Positions 50,996 to 59,596 of a stretch of DNA of 64,000 nucleotides are shown here, piece by piece; the first letter of the stretch is position 1, and each line of letters begins with the position of its first letter. This DNA is from Umezawaea tangerina. Lineage in GTDB: Bacteria; Actinomycetota; Actinomycetes; Mycobacteriales; Pseudonocardiaceae. A program made the position numbers and the translations under genes. The stretch spans positions 310,001 through 374,000 of the forward strand of contig NZ_PVTF01000001.1 in assembly GCF_003002815.1 (NCBI RefSeq), written 5' to 3'. A model generated the notes under the pieces. The model was not told the origin of the DNA, did not search any database, and saw only the letters and a list, made by a program, of their open reading frames with translations.

Positions 50996-52708
50996 CTACG
51001 CGGTGGTCTTGATCCGGCCGAGGGCCGGGGGCGCCTGGTTCGGGTGCGAGCCCAGGTAGGCCGCGAAGGCGTCGAGGTCGATGCCGCCGCCGGTGATGGC
51101 GGTGCCGACCGTGAAGCCGGGGAAGCCGTCACCGCCGCCCTGCAGGAAGCTGTTGATCGTGATGCGGTAGCTCGCCGCCGGGTCGACCGGCGTGCCCGCG
51201 ATCGCCAGGTCGGTGATCTTCGAGCCGATGGGCGCGGAGGTCGACCAGGTGTAGGTCAGGCTCGACGACGGCTGCAGGATGATCTGCCGGGTCGCCGACC
51301 ACTGCTGCTCCAGCACCGCCTTGAGCTGGGTACCGGTCAGCGTGACCGTCTGCAGGATGTTGCCGAACGGCTGGACGGTGAACGCCTCGCCGTAGGTGAC
51401 CACGCCGTTGCCCTCGCCCGCGGGGGAGCTGGGGAACGTGAGGTCGGCGCGCACGCCGCCGGGGTTCATCAGCGCGGCGACCGCGCCGTTGCCGGTGGTG
51501 GCGGCGAGCTGCGAGTCGGCGATCAGGTTGCCCAGCGGCGACTCGCCGGTGGCGGCCTGCGCGCGCAGGATGTCCGCGCTGATGGTGCCGATCTGCTTGT
51601 TCGCGATCGGGCCCGACTTGGACTTCGCCTTGTCGATGATCGCCTGGATGCCGGCGTCCGGCGCGACGTCCTGGGTGACGATCTTGTTCTCGGCCTTGGT
51701 CTCCGAGCGGATGACGTCGCGGGTCTTGCGGTCGATCTTCAGGTCGACCACGGACAGCTCACGGCCGAAGGCCAGGCCCTCGATGAACGGGCGCGGGTTG
51801 CCCGCCGGGTCCTTCACGGTGCAGTTGTAGTGCTGGTGGCTGTGGCCGCTGAACACCGCGTCGATCTTCGGGCTGACCTTCTCCGCGATCAGCTGACCGG
51901 GACCGGGGGTGTTCGTGCAGCCGTTGGGGCCGGTCTGGCCGACGGGGTTGTCACCCTGGTGCACCAGCAGCACGATCGACTTGATGCCGATCAGGTTGAG
52001 CAGGTCCGCGTACTTGTTCGCGGCCTTGATCTCGTCGCCGAACTGCAGCTCCTTGATCCCGTTCGGGTCGACCAGGATCGGCACGTCCTTGAGCGGCATG
52101 CCGATGAAGCCGATCGGGACGCCGTCGCGGAGCTCCACCCAGAACGGCGGCAGCGCGGGCAGACCCGACCGCGCCTTGGTCACGTTCGCGCCCAGGATCG
52201 GGAACTTCGCACCCCGGTAGGTGTCGTCGAACTGGCAGCCGTCGACCGGGTGGCAGCCGCCCTGCTGGATGCGCAGCAGCTCCTTGTAGCCCTCGTCGAA
52301 CTCGTGGTTGCCCGCGGCGGTCGCGTTCAGGCCCACGGTGTTCAGCACGTCGATGGTCGGCTCGTCGTGGAACAGCGCCGACACGATCGGCGAGGCGCCG
52401 ATCAGGTCGCCCTGGCCGACGATGACCGAGTTCTTCACCTCGGACTGCAGCTTCTTGATGTGCGTCGCGTTGTACGCGGCACCACCGGCGTTGACCGTCG
52501 TGCCGTCGGCCAGGGTCACACGACCGGACGAGCCGGTCGGCGGCTCGATGTTGCCGTGCAGGTCGTTGATGCCGATCAGGCGGACGTCGACCGCGCGCTG
52601 GGCGCGCTGGGCGTCGACATCTGCCTGGGCCGGGCTGCCGGCGAACGTGATCGCCAGTCCAACCCCGGCGGTCGCCACCAGCGCGGCGGTCCGTCTGAAC
52701 GAGCTCAT
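50996..52708 (-). CDS. Secreted 5'-nucleotidase/metallophosphatase (UshA-like)
   Basis: A 570-aa exported enzyme that removes phosphate from nucleotides or related phosphodiesters. The signal peptide ends ...PAQA. The metal-binding motifs of the catalytic domain are all present: GINDLHGN, GQGDLIGASP, TAAGNHEFDEGY, then LVHQGDN and FSGHSHQHYN. The C-terminal substrate domain carries SPLGNLIADSQ, NPGGVRADL, TVQPFGN and YRITINSFLQGGGDGFPGF, completing the UshA-type architecture. It starts at ATG 52708 and is divergent from a MarR regulator. Confidence 0.94.
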   Translation of the reverse strand: MSSFRRTAALVATAGVGLAITFAGSPAQADVDAQRAQRAVDVRLIGINDLHGNIEPPTGSSGRVTLADGTTVNAGGAAYNATHIKKLQSEVKNSVIVGQGDLIGASPIVSALFHDEPTIDVLNTVGLNATAAGNHEFDEGYKELLRIQQGGCHPVDGCQFDDTYRGAKFPILGANVTKARSGLPALPPFWVELRDGVPIGFIGMPLKDVPILVDPNGIKELQFGDEIKAANKYADLLNLIGIKSIVLLVHQGDNPVGQTGPNGCTNTPGPGQLIAEKVSPKIDAVFSGHSHQHYNCTVKDPAGNPRPFIEGLAFGRELSVVDLKIDRKTRDVIRSETKAENKIVTQDVAPDAGIQAIIDKAKSKSGPIANKQIGTISADILRAQAATGESPLGNLIADSQLAATTGNGAVAALMNPGGVRADLTFPSSPAGEGNGVVTYGEAFTVQPFGNILQTVTLTGTQLKAVLEQQWSATRQIILQPSSSLTYTWSTSAPIGSKITDLAIAGTPVDPAASYRITINSFLQGGGDGFPGFTVGTAITGGGIDLDAFAAYLGSHPNQAPPALGRIKTTA

Positions 52709-52848
52709 GTTTCCTCCTGCGGGGCGCCTGAGTAGGCAGGCGCGCTACGGCGCAGGAGTTTGCCCTCCCGGGCAGTCGGAAACCAGACATCCGCGTCGAT
52801 CGTCGGCGAATGGAGATGTCACCGCCCCTCGGCATTAACCTGGGAAGC

Positions 52849-53325
52849 GTGACGGATGCCGGGCAGGAGCCGCGTTGGCTCGATCAGGACGAGATGCGCG
52901 CGTGGCGCAACTACGTGACCGGGGCGGCGATGCTCGAAGACCGGCTGCACCGCGAGCTGCAGACCGGCCACGGACTGTCGCTGGCCGACTACGAGCTGAT
53001 GGTTCGGCTCTCCGAACAGCCCGGCGGCCGGATGCGCATGTCCCAGCTCGCCGAAGACGTCGCCTCCTCCAAGAGCCGGGTCTCCCACCAGGTCGCCAGG
53101 ATGGAACGCGAAGGCCTCCTCGCCCGCCGCGAATGCCAGGACGACGGCCGCGGCGTCCTCGCCGAACTCACCCCGAAGGGCCTCGAAGCCCTCAAGACCG
53201 CCGCCCCGACCCACGTCGACGGCGTCCGCGAGCACATCATCGACCTGCTGACCCCGCAGGAGCAGGAAGTGCTGGCGAAGGTGTTCGACCGGGTCATCAC
53301 CCACCTGCGGTCGCTGGACGGGTAA
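52849..53325 (+). CDS. MarR-family transcriptional regulator
   Basis: A 158-aa winged-helix DNA-binding protein. The core LSLADYELMVRLSEQPGGRM is followed by the recognition helix MSQLAEDVASSKSRVSHQVARME and the wing RRECQDDGRGVLAELTPKG (shorter pieces quoted, all typical MarR). I choose GTG 52849, where the family-like sequence begins; an ATG at 52810 would add 13 residues. It is divergent from the 5'-nucleotidase and could control it. The tRNA-Ser gene starts 15 bp after its stop. Confidence 0.9.
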   Translation: MTDAGQEPRWLDQDEMRAWRNYVTGAAMLEDRLHRELQTGHGLSLADYELMVRLSEQPGGRMRMSQLAEDVASSKSRVSHQVARMEREGLLARRECQDDGRGVLAELTPKGLEALKTAAPTHVDGVREHIIDLLTPQEQEVLAKVFDRVITHLRSLDG

Positions 53326-53340
53326 TCTCACAGCGCACCG

Positions 53341-53425
53341 GGAAGCGTGGCAGAGCGGCCGAATGCATCCGCCTTGAAAGCGGAAGACGGGTAACCGTCC
53401 GGGGGTTCAAATCCCTCCGCTTCCG
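53341..53425 (+). tRNA. tRNA-Ser (anticodon TGA)
   Basis: The cloverleaf is complete: acceptor ggaagcg/cgcttcc, anticodon stem tccgc/gcgga with loop CTTGAAA (anticodon TGA), a long variable arm of the class II type, and a GTTCAAAT T-loop. CCA is not encoded. Confidence 0.96.
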
Positions 53426-53437
53426 CTGGCTTGACCA

Positions 53438-53482
53438 GCACGAACAGGGGCGGCCCGCCGCACGGTGGGCTGCCCCTCGTGC
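53438..53482. terminator. Hairpin after tRNA-Ser
   Basis: A long imperfect stem (gcacga...ggggcggcccgccg with cggtgggctgcccctcgtgc, with G-U pairs and a 3-nt bulge) starts 13 nt after the tRNA. Confidence 0.55.
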
Positions 53483-53520
53483 GTCGTCGTCCCGATCGTC
53501 GTCCCATTCGTCCGCGGGCA

Positions 53521-53700
53521 CTAACCGGCGCGGTGCACGGTGGTGCGGGCGGTGCGGGACCACACGGCCTGGTTGCAGTTGGTGAAGGTGGCGATCAGGT
53601 CGCCTCCCAGGGTGCCGATGGTGGCGATGGTGCCGCGACCGGGAACGGTGTCGCCGGGCCTGAGGTCGGTGACGGGCAGGTCGGGCAGTTCGCGGAGCAT
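53521..53700 (-). CDS. Small hypothetical protein (59 aa)
   Basis: A 59-aa protein starting MLRELPDLPVTDLRPGDT, with a likely beta-rich middle (RGTIATIGTLGGDLIATF) and a single Cys in FTNCNQAVWSR. The third codon positions are almost all G or C, and AAAGGA lies 6 nt before the ATG; both support real coding. No family is recognised. It is convergent with the tRNA-Ser gene. Confidence 0.6.
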   Translation of the reverse strand: MLRELPDLPVTDLRPGDTVPGRGTIATIGTLGGDLIATFTNCNQAVWSRTARTTVHRAG

Positions 53701-54248
53701 GGCGGTCCTTTCCGGGGTCTGGTGGGGCCGTGGTCCAGCGACGGGGCCTGCTGGTTCGGGACAGCGTGAAGAGAGGGCACCCCGCGCAGGTCGGCCGTGG
53801 TGATGTCGACGACGTCGCCCGTGGCGTGCAGCGGCGGACCGAGCCGGGTGACCGGTGCGGCGGTGTCACGTGGATCCCGGTGGTTCCGCGGCGACACCGG
53901 AAGTCCCTGCACCCGGGTTACCGCACCGACGGTCGTGCGGATCCCGTGGATTCGCACCGTGGAACACAGCACCCAGCACGTCGGCCCACCGGGCCGAGGC
54001 GGGTGCGGGTACGGCGGTCGCCGCCCACTGGGCCGGTGCCGTCGGCCGGGCGGGGACCGCGGTGGCGCGAGGCGAACCACGTGGGGTGGTCACGAAACGG
54101 GAAAGATCGCTGGTGAGGGGCCTGTAGGGGTAACGGGCCCGTGGGTGGGGGCGATTGGCCCTTTGAGCGGGCGTGGTCCGTTCCGGTGGCGGCCTGGGGG
54201 AGGTCGGCCGAGTGTCGCGGTACCACTTCTCGGGGGAAGGCTCAGCTC
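53701..54248. other. Intergenic region, possible degenerate coding sequence
   Basis: A 548-bp gap. On the minus strand, from about 53960 to 53710, one frame has GC-biased third positions and reads sensibly (GDVVDITTADLRGVPSLHA). It has no clear start, and its open frame runs into the 59-aa gene in another frame, so I treat it as a possible gene remnant or a missed small gene. The stretch from 54100 holds the upstream region of the surface protein. Confidence 0.35.
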
Positions 54249-55856
54249 TTGTCCAGTCGGATCACGAGCGGACTCGTCGCGGTCGCGGCCGTGTTCGCCA
54301 TGGTGTTGCCGGGTACGGCGGCGGCGCAGCCCGCGGGTGCCGAGATCGAGGTGACGGGGGCGTTCGACAAGCCCGCGTTCGACTCGGGCGAGGCGATCAC
54401 CGCGACCATCACGATCAAGAACACCGGGTCGGCCGCCGCGGAGAAGGTGCGGGTCGGGACGAGCGGCGGTACGTCGGGTTTCCGGCCGGAGACGAGCTCG
54501 TGGGGGCCGGTGGCGCAGACGTCGACGGGCATCCGGCTCGCGCCGGGCGCGTCGCAGGTCGTGCACCTCACCGGCAAGGTGAGCCAGGTGGTGGACGGGC
54601 AGCTGGTGCTCCAGGTGCAGATCGTCACCAGCTCCGCCGAGGGCGACAAGTCGAACAACTCGGTGAACGCCAAGGCCGCCGTCACGTTCGGGGCCGGTAC
54701 GGCGGCGTTCACCGTGTACGGCGACGCCAACGGCAACAACAAGGTGGACGCCGGTGAGGGCATCGCGGGGGTGGCGGTGCACCTGATCGGGCCCGCGACC
54801 GCCTCCCGCGAGCAGGAGCTGACCACCGGCCCGGACGGCAAGGCGGTCTTCCCCGGCCTGGCCACGGGGTCCTACCGGGCCACGTACGTCGGCGCGGCCG
54901 GGTACCAGGTGACGCCGGACCTCGCCGTGGTCGTGCAGACCGGCAAGCAGGTCGACGTGATCCGCAAGGCCGACAAGGGCTTGTCCGACCGGCTCGACGC
55001 GAAGCTGGCGTTCGACAAGGACGCCTACGCCGCGGGCGACGCGCTCACGCTGAAGGTCACGCTGACCAGCAAGGGCACCGCGTTCCCCGCCGTGCACGCG
55101 TACTGCACCGGCGCGGGCGAGCCCTACGAGCTGGTCAACACCGACGACAGCTGGGGCGACCTGAAGTACGAGGGCAACGGCGTCGCGCTCGCCGCCGGCC
55201 AGACCAAGACCGTCGAGGTCAAGACCGCCATCCCGCAGGGCTCGTCCGCCTTCGGGTTCGTGTCCGCCACCTGCCAGTTCGGCCCCGAGGTCGACGGCGG
55301 CGAGGGCTACCCGCAGTCCGTCGACACCGCCAAGGTCCCCGGCGACCCGGCCGACGCCTCCGGCAGGCTCTCCCAGGACGGCGACCAGCCCGTTCCCGCC
55401 ACCAAGATCGTCCTGGTGGACACCGGCACCACCCACCCGGTCGCGAGCGCCACCACCGACGCCGACGGCAAGTTCGAGTTCAAGGGCGTCCCGGCGGGCC
55501 GCTACGACCCCGTGGTCGTCGGCCCCTGGCAGCTCGTCGCGGGCAAGGACAACCTGTTCAGCCTGGTCAAGGACGTCCCCCACGTCCACGACCTGGCCGT
55601 CGTGGCGGGTCCCGAGGTCGCCGACCCGGAGACCGCCACCCCGTCGACCTCCGAAACGCCCACGTCCGAACCGACCTCCGAGGCGCCCGTCGCCGCGGAC
55701 GGCGCGGACAACGACTCCGGCTTCCTCGCCTCGACCGGCGCCAGCGTGCTCGGCCTCTCGCTGCTCGGCCTGCTCGTGCTGGTCGGCGGGGCGGCGATCG
55801 TGGTCACCGTCCGCCGCCGCAAGGGCAAGGGGGACGTCGGGCCCGAGCAGGTCTGA
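54249..55856 (+). CDS. LAXTG-anchored cell-wall surface protein
   Basis: A 535-aa surface protein. It starts at TTG, which is preceded by GGAAGG, and has a signal peptide ending near AAAQPAGA. Residues about 30-155 form a CARDB/Ig-like domain (AITATITIKNTGSAAAEKVR). Residues about 160-240 form an SdrD-B/Cna-B-like domain starting with an EF-hand-like loop (YGDANGNNKVDAGEG). A second Ig-like domain and another B-type repeat (TTDADGKFEFKGVPAGRY) follow. The C-terminus has a Thr/Glu/Pro-rich linker, the sortase motif LASTG, a hydrophobic helix and a basic tail (RRRKGKG). LAXTG is the signal for class E sortases of GC-rich Gram-positives, so the protein is probably attached to peptidoglycan. Confidence 0.85.
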   Translation: MSSRITSGLVAVAAVFAMVLPGTAAAQPAGAEIEVTGAFDKPAFDSGEAITATITIKNTGSAAAEKVRVGTSGGTSGFRPETSSWGPVAQTSTGIRLAPGASQVVHLTGKVSQVVDGQLVLQVQIVTSSAEGDKSNNSVNAKAAVTFGAGTAAFTVYGDANGNNKVDAGEGIAGVAVHLIGPATASREQELTTGPDGKAVFPGLATGSYRATYVGAAGYQVTPDLAVVVQTGKQVDVIRKADKGLSDRLDAKLAFDKDAYAAGDALTLKVTLTSKGTAFPAVHAYCTGAGEPYELVNTDDSWGDLKYEGNGVALAAGQTKTVEVKTAIPQGSSAFGFVSATCQFGPEVDGGEGYPQSVDTAKVPGDPADASGRLSQDGDQPVPATKIVLVDTGTTHPVASATTDADGKFEFKGVPAGRYDPVVVGPWQLVAGKDNLFSLVKDVPHVHDLAVVAGPEVADPETATPSTSETPTSEPTSEAPVAADGADNDSGFLASTGASVLGLSLLGLLVLVGGAAIVVTVRRRKGKGDVGPEQV

Positions 55857-55915
55857 CCCGAGCCGATCGCGGGGGTGGTGTCGCGCGGCGGCGCCGCCCC
55901 TGCCATGTTTGACGG

Positions 55916-56266
55916 ATGACCGCTCGATTCAAGGACCTCTGCCTCGACGCCGGTGACCACCACGCGCTCGCGGACTGGTGGTGCACGGCCATCGGGTACG
56001 TCCGCCGCACCGTCGAGGGCGAGGCCGAACGGCCCACGGCGTGGCCCGTGCCGATCGAGGACCCGACGGGTGCGGGGCCGCTGATCTGGGTGGTGCCGGT
56101 CGAGGAGGAGAAGGTCGTCAAGAACCGCATGCACATCGACGTCTTCGGCAGCGTGGACGAGCTGCTGTCGCTGGGCGCGACGCTGGTGCGGCGCAGGGAC
56201 GACGAGATCGAGTGGGACGTCCTGGCCGACCCCGAGGGCAACGAGTTCTGCGTCTTCACACCCTGA
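55916..56266 (+). CDS. VOC-family protein (glyoxalase-like)
   Basis: A 116-aa vicinal-oxygen-chelate fold protein of the Glyoxalase_6 type. It has DLCLDAGDHHALADWWCTAIGY at the N-terminus (His near residue 15), MHIDVFGSVDELLSLGA in the second half, and DPEGNEFCVF at the end, with possible metal ligands His and Glu. Substrate unknown. Confidence 0.85.
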   Translation: MTARFKDLCLDAGDHHALADWWCTAIGYVRRTVEGEAERPTAWPVPIEDPTGAGPLIWVVPVEEEKVVKNRMHIDVFGSVDELLSLGATLVRRRDDEIEWDVLADPEGNEFCVFTP

Positions 56267-56407
56267 CGGCCCTCCCGGCGACCCGGCGCGTGAGCCGTCG
56301 AAAGCCCTGAGCCGCGCTAAGGAACTGTCGCACTTGCCACACATCCGACGTCTCGTCCGCCGGGGCGGGCATAGTGCTCGCATCGCGAACCAACCGGGGG
56401 AGGCAGC

Positions 56408-57163
56408 GTGACGCCGCTCGAGATGCTCGCCGTGGTGGTCGCCGGGGTGTTCGCGGGCGGCATCAACACGGTGGTGGGCTCGGGCACGCTCGTGACGTTC
56501 CCCGTGCTGCTCGCCGTCGGCTACCCGCCGGTCGTGGCGAACGTGTCGAACAGCCTCGGCCTGGTGCCGGGGTCGCTCAGCGGCGCGTTCGGCTACCGCA
56601 ACGAGCTCAAGGGCCAGGGCGGCCGGGTCAAACGGCTGCTGCCCGCGTCGATCCTCGGCGCGATCGTCGGGGCGATCCTGCTGGTCACGTTGCCGGAGAA
56701 GGCGTTCTCGGCGATCGTGCCGGTGCTGATCGTCATCGCGCTGGTGCTGGTCGTCCTGCAGCCGTGGCTGAACCGCAAGCTGTCCGAGCGCACCGCCGAA
56801 CGCCCGGCCGACGGCGGGCTGCTGCTCTGGTTCGGCGTGTTCGCGGGCGGCATCTACGGCGGCTACTTCGGTGCGGCGCAAGGCGTCCTGGTGATGGGCA
56901 TGATGGGCGTGCTGGTCACCGAGCACCTCCAGCGGCTCAACGCGCTGAAGAACGTGCTGACCGCGTTCGTGAACCTGGTCGCGGGCATCCTGTTCATCTT
57001 CATCGCCCACGTGGCGTGGCTGCCGGTGCTGCTGCTCGCGGTCGGCTCGGTGGTGGGCGGCCAGATCGGCGCGAAGGTCGGCCGGAAACTGCCCCCGGTC
57101 GCCCTCCGCGCCGTCATCGTGGTCGTCGGCCTCGCCGCGATCGCGAAGCTCCTACTCGGCTGA
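56408..57163 (+). CDS. TauE/SafE-family anion exporter
   Basis: A 251-aa membrane protein with about eight hydrophobic helices in two related halves. [20 protein letters not shown] at the start and [19 protein letters not shown] in the middle are the duplicated family motif. Such proteins export sulfite or other organic anions. The GTG start lies downstream of gggggagg. Its stop overlaps the convergent HisC/Pat gene by 12 bp. Confidence 0.9.
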   Translation: MTPLEMLAVVVAGVFAGGINTVVGSGTLVTFPVLLAVGYPPVVANVSNSLGLVPGSLSGAFGYRNELKGQGGRVKRLLPASILGAIVGAILLVTLPEKAFSAIVPVLIVIALVLVVLQPWLNRKLSERTAERPADGGLLLWFGVFAGGIYGGYFGAAQGVLVMGMMGVLVTEHLQRLNALKNVLTAFVNLVAGILFIFIAHVAWLPVLLLAVGSVVGGQIGAKVGRKLPPVALRAVIVVVGLAAIAKLLLG

Positions 57164-58222
57164 CCAGGCCTTCGCCGCGGCCAGGAAGGCGTCGTTCTCC
57201 TCCGGCTCGCCGATGGTCACGCGCGCGCCGTCCCCGGCGAACGCCCGCACCACGACCTTGTGCGCCAGGCAGTGGTCGTTGAACGCCAGCGTCCGCTCAC
57301 CCAGCGGCAGCCACACGAAGTTCGCCTGCGACGGCGGCACCTCGAACCCGGCCGCGACCAGCTCGTCGCGCACCCGGCCGCGTTCGGCCACGATCGCGCG
57401 GCACCGCTCCATCAGCTCGTCCTCGGCGTCGAGCGACGCGATCGCGGCGACCTGCGCCAGCGCGTTGACGGAGAACGGCACGTACACCTTGCGCAGCGCC
57501 TCGACGACCCGCTCGGACGCCACCGCGTAGCCGACCCGCAGCCCGGCCAGGCCGTAGGCCTTGGAGAACGTCCGCAGCACGGCCACGTTGTCCCGGCCCT
57601 GCTCCCACTGGGTCTTCGCGAACTCGACGCCGTCGGGCACGTGCGGGTCGTCGACGAACTCCTTGTAGGCCTCGTCGATCACCACCAGCACGTCGTCGGG
57701 CACCCGTGCGACGAACGCCTCCAGGTCGGCGGTGCGCACGGCGGTGCCGGTGGGGTTGTTGGGGTTGCACACGAACAGCAGCCGCGTCCTCGGCGTGATC
57801 GCGGCGAGCATCGCGTCCAGGTCCAGCTCGTGCCCGGACGTCAGCGGCACGCGCGTCTGCGCGGCGCCGACCACGTGCGTGAGCAGCGGGTAGGCCTCGA
57901 ACGAGCGCCACGGGAACAGCACCTCGTCGCCGTCGGCGCAGGTGGCCTGGATGAGCTGCTGGCACAGGGTCACCGAGCCGCTGCCGGTGGCGATCCGGTC
58001 CGCGGGCACCCCGAGCTTGTCGGCGAGCCGGTCGACCAGCTCGACGCACCCGGTGTCGGGGTAGCGGTTCATCGCGGTCGCGGCCTCGGCCACCGCGCGG
58101 ACCACGCTGGGCAGCGGACCGGCCGACACCTCGTTGCTGGCGAGCTTGATCGCCCCCGGAACGGTCTTGCCTGGCACGTAGGACGGCAGCGCGTCCAGGT
58201 CGGCACGGGTTCGCACGGACAT
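57152..58222 (-). CDS. pat: Histidinol-phosphate/aromatic aminotransferase (HisC2/Pat-type)
   Basis: A 356-aa class I/II PLP aminotransferase. It has [15 protein letters not shown] at the N-terminus, [23 protein letters not shown], and the PLP lysine in [17 protein letters not shown], and ends with [11 protein letters not shown]. Its length and sequence resemble mycobacterial Rv3772 (HisC2), annotated as an aromatic or histidinol-phosphate aminotransferase. No other his gene is nearby, which favours the aromatic amino acid role. ATG 58222 has AAGGAG at good spacing; an upstream GTG at 58318 is not supported. Confidence 0.9.
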   Translation of the reverse strand: MSVRTRADLDALPSYVPGKTVPGAIKLASNEVSAGPLPSVVRAVAEAATAMNRYPDTGCVELVDRLADKLGVPADRIATGSGSVTLCQQLIQATCADGDEVLFPWRSFEAYPLLTHVVGAAQTRVPLTSGHELDLDAMLAAITPRTRLLFVCNPNNPTGTAVRTADLEAFVARVPDDVLVVIDEAYKEFVDDPHVPDGVEFAKTQWEQGRDNVAVLRTFSKAYGLAGLRVGYAVASERVVEALRKVYVPFSVNALAQVAAIASLDAEDELMERCRAIVAERGRVRDELVAAGFEVPPSQANFVWLPLGERTLAFNDHCLAHKVVVRAFAGDGARVTIGEPEENDAFLAAAKAWSAE

Positions 58223-58356
58223 CCCAGAACTCCTTCCGGCCTGCACCGACGCGGGCCTGAGCTGGACGTTATCCCGTCGGGGGCCCGCGGCGGGACACTG
58301 GTCCGTCTGGTTGGTCACGTTGACCGTTGTTCACCCCGGCGTGGAAGGCTGGTCCC

Positions 58357-59043
58357 ATGACTCAGACCCGGACCGAGACGTTTCCGCTCACCGACGGCCG
58401 TGAACTGCGGTTGACCGTCGCCGAGCCGGAGAACGCCGTCCGCGGCGGCCTGGTCGTGCTGCACGAGGCGCGCGGTGTCACGGACACCGTGCGCGGCCTC
58501 GTGGGCACGCTCGCCGACGAGGGGTGGCTCGTGGTCGCCCCGCACCTCTACCGCGACGCGGACGAGCTGGCCGACGGCGACGTGCCGGACCGGGTCAGCA
58601 AGCTGTCCGGCGAGGCGGTGCTGGCGGACACCGACGTGGCGTTCGTCTGGCTGGGCCAGCAGGGCGTCCCGGCCGACCGGATGGGCGTGCTGGGCTTCGA
58701 CCTCGGCGGCTCGGTCGCGATGGTCGTCGCGGCCAGCAGGACCATCGGCGCGGCGGTCACGATCGGCGGCGGCGGGATCCTCACGCCGCTGTCGGACGGC
58801 CTTCCCCCTCTGGTGGAGGCGGCCACCGAGCTGACCTGCCCGTGGCTCGGCCTCTACGGCGACGACGACAGCCAGATCGCGCAGGCGGACGTGGAGAAGC
58901 TGCGCGACGCGGCGGCGGCCGCCGAGATCGCCACCGACGTCGTCCGGTTCGCCGACTCGAGCCACCGGTTCGACACCTCCCCCGCCGCGAGCGCGGAGGC
59001 GTGGCAACGGGTGCTGAACTGGTTCGATTCACACCTCCGATAA
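58357..59043 (+). CDS. Dienelactone-hydrolase-family protein with Asp at the nucleophile position
   Basis: A 228-aa alpha/beta hydrolase of the dienelactone hydrolase family. The N-terminal segment GGLVVLHEARGVTDTVRGL and VVAPHLYRD are typical. The nucleophile elbow reads LGFDLGGS, with Asp115 where the family has Cys (or Ser). A candidate acid is in YGDDDSQ (Asp169-171), and the catalytic His would be His203 in SSHRFD. An Asp-Asp-His set occurs in haloalkane dehalogenases and epoxide hydrolases, so the enzyme may use that chemistry, or be inactive as an esterase. It is divergent from the HisC/Pat gene. Confidence 0.85.
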   Translation: MTQTRTETFPLTDGRELRLTVAEPENAVRGGLVVLHEARGVTDTVRGLVGTLADEGWLVVAPHLYRDADELADGDVPDRVSKLSGEAVLADTDVAFVWLGQQGVPADRMGVLGFDLGGSVAMVVAASRTIGAAVTIGGGGILTPLSDGLPPLVEAATELTCPWLGLYGDDDSQIAQADVEKLRDAAAAAEIATDVVRFADSSHRFDTSPAASAEAWQRVLNWFDSHLR

Positions 59044-59143
59044 GACGTCTTTCCGGCGGATTGGAACCGAACGTCCTTCCGAGTACATCTAAGGACGTAT
59101 CCGCGACGGACTCGCGGGTACTTGCTGTGCAAGGGGGTAGTCG

Positions 59144-59596
59144 ATGTCCGAGGACGCAAGCACCGTGCCACCGGTCGGGGGAACGGTGGCCGCACAACCC
59201 AACTTCACCGCCGTCGCGCAGGCCGACCTGGTCACGGCGCACAGCGCGGTCGCGGCCGTCGACCAGGCCGTGGACAAGGGCAAGGTCCAGCTGGACAAGG
59301 GTTCCGCCGCCGACCTGATCAAGGCGATCGGCGACGCGCGGGACCGGGTGCAGGACCTGTACACCGCGGTCCGCGACCAGCTGGACATCCCGCTCCAGTT
59401 CGGCGACAACTGGGTCGGCCGGTCGATCAGCCGCCGGCTGCGCGAGGTCGCCACCGGGGACCACGAGTCCGCCGTCTTCGTGATCCGGGAGTTCCTGGAG
59501 GTGCTGGAGGACGTGGAGACCACCGTCCGGCAGGCGTCCAAGCACACGGAGAACACCGACGACGACCTGGCGCACACGATGGGGGGCAAGTACTGA
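59144..59596 (+). CDS. ESX-associated helical protein
   Basis: A 150-aa mainly helical protein with no signal peptide. Its middle has LVTAHSAVAAVDQAVDKGKV and a W-V-G turn (GDNWVGRSISRRL) reminiscent of WXG-type helical hairpins, then ESAVFVIREFLEVLEDVETT. It overlaps the PPE-like gene by 1 nt (TGATG). From position and fold it is probably a partner of the PPE-like protein in an ESX-type secretion substrate, which is inference. ATG 59144 has AGGGGG upstream. Confidence 0.65.
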   Translation: MSEDASTVPPVGGTVAAQPNFTAVAQADLVTAHSAVAAVDQAVDKGKVQLDKGSAADLIKAIGDARDRVQDLYTAVRDQLDIPLQFGDNWVGRSISRRLREVATGDHESAVFVIREFLEVLEDVETTVRQASKHTENTDDDLAHTMGGKY

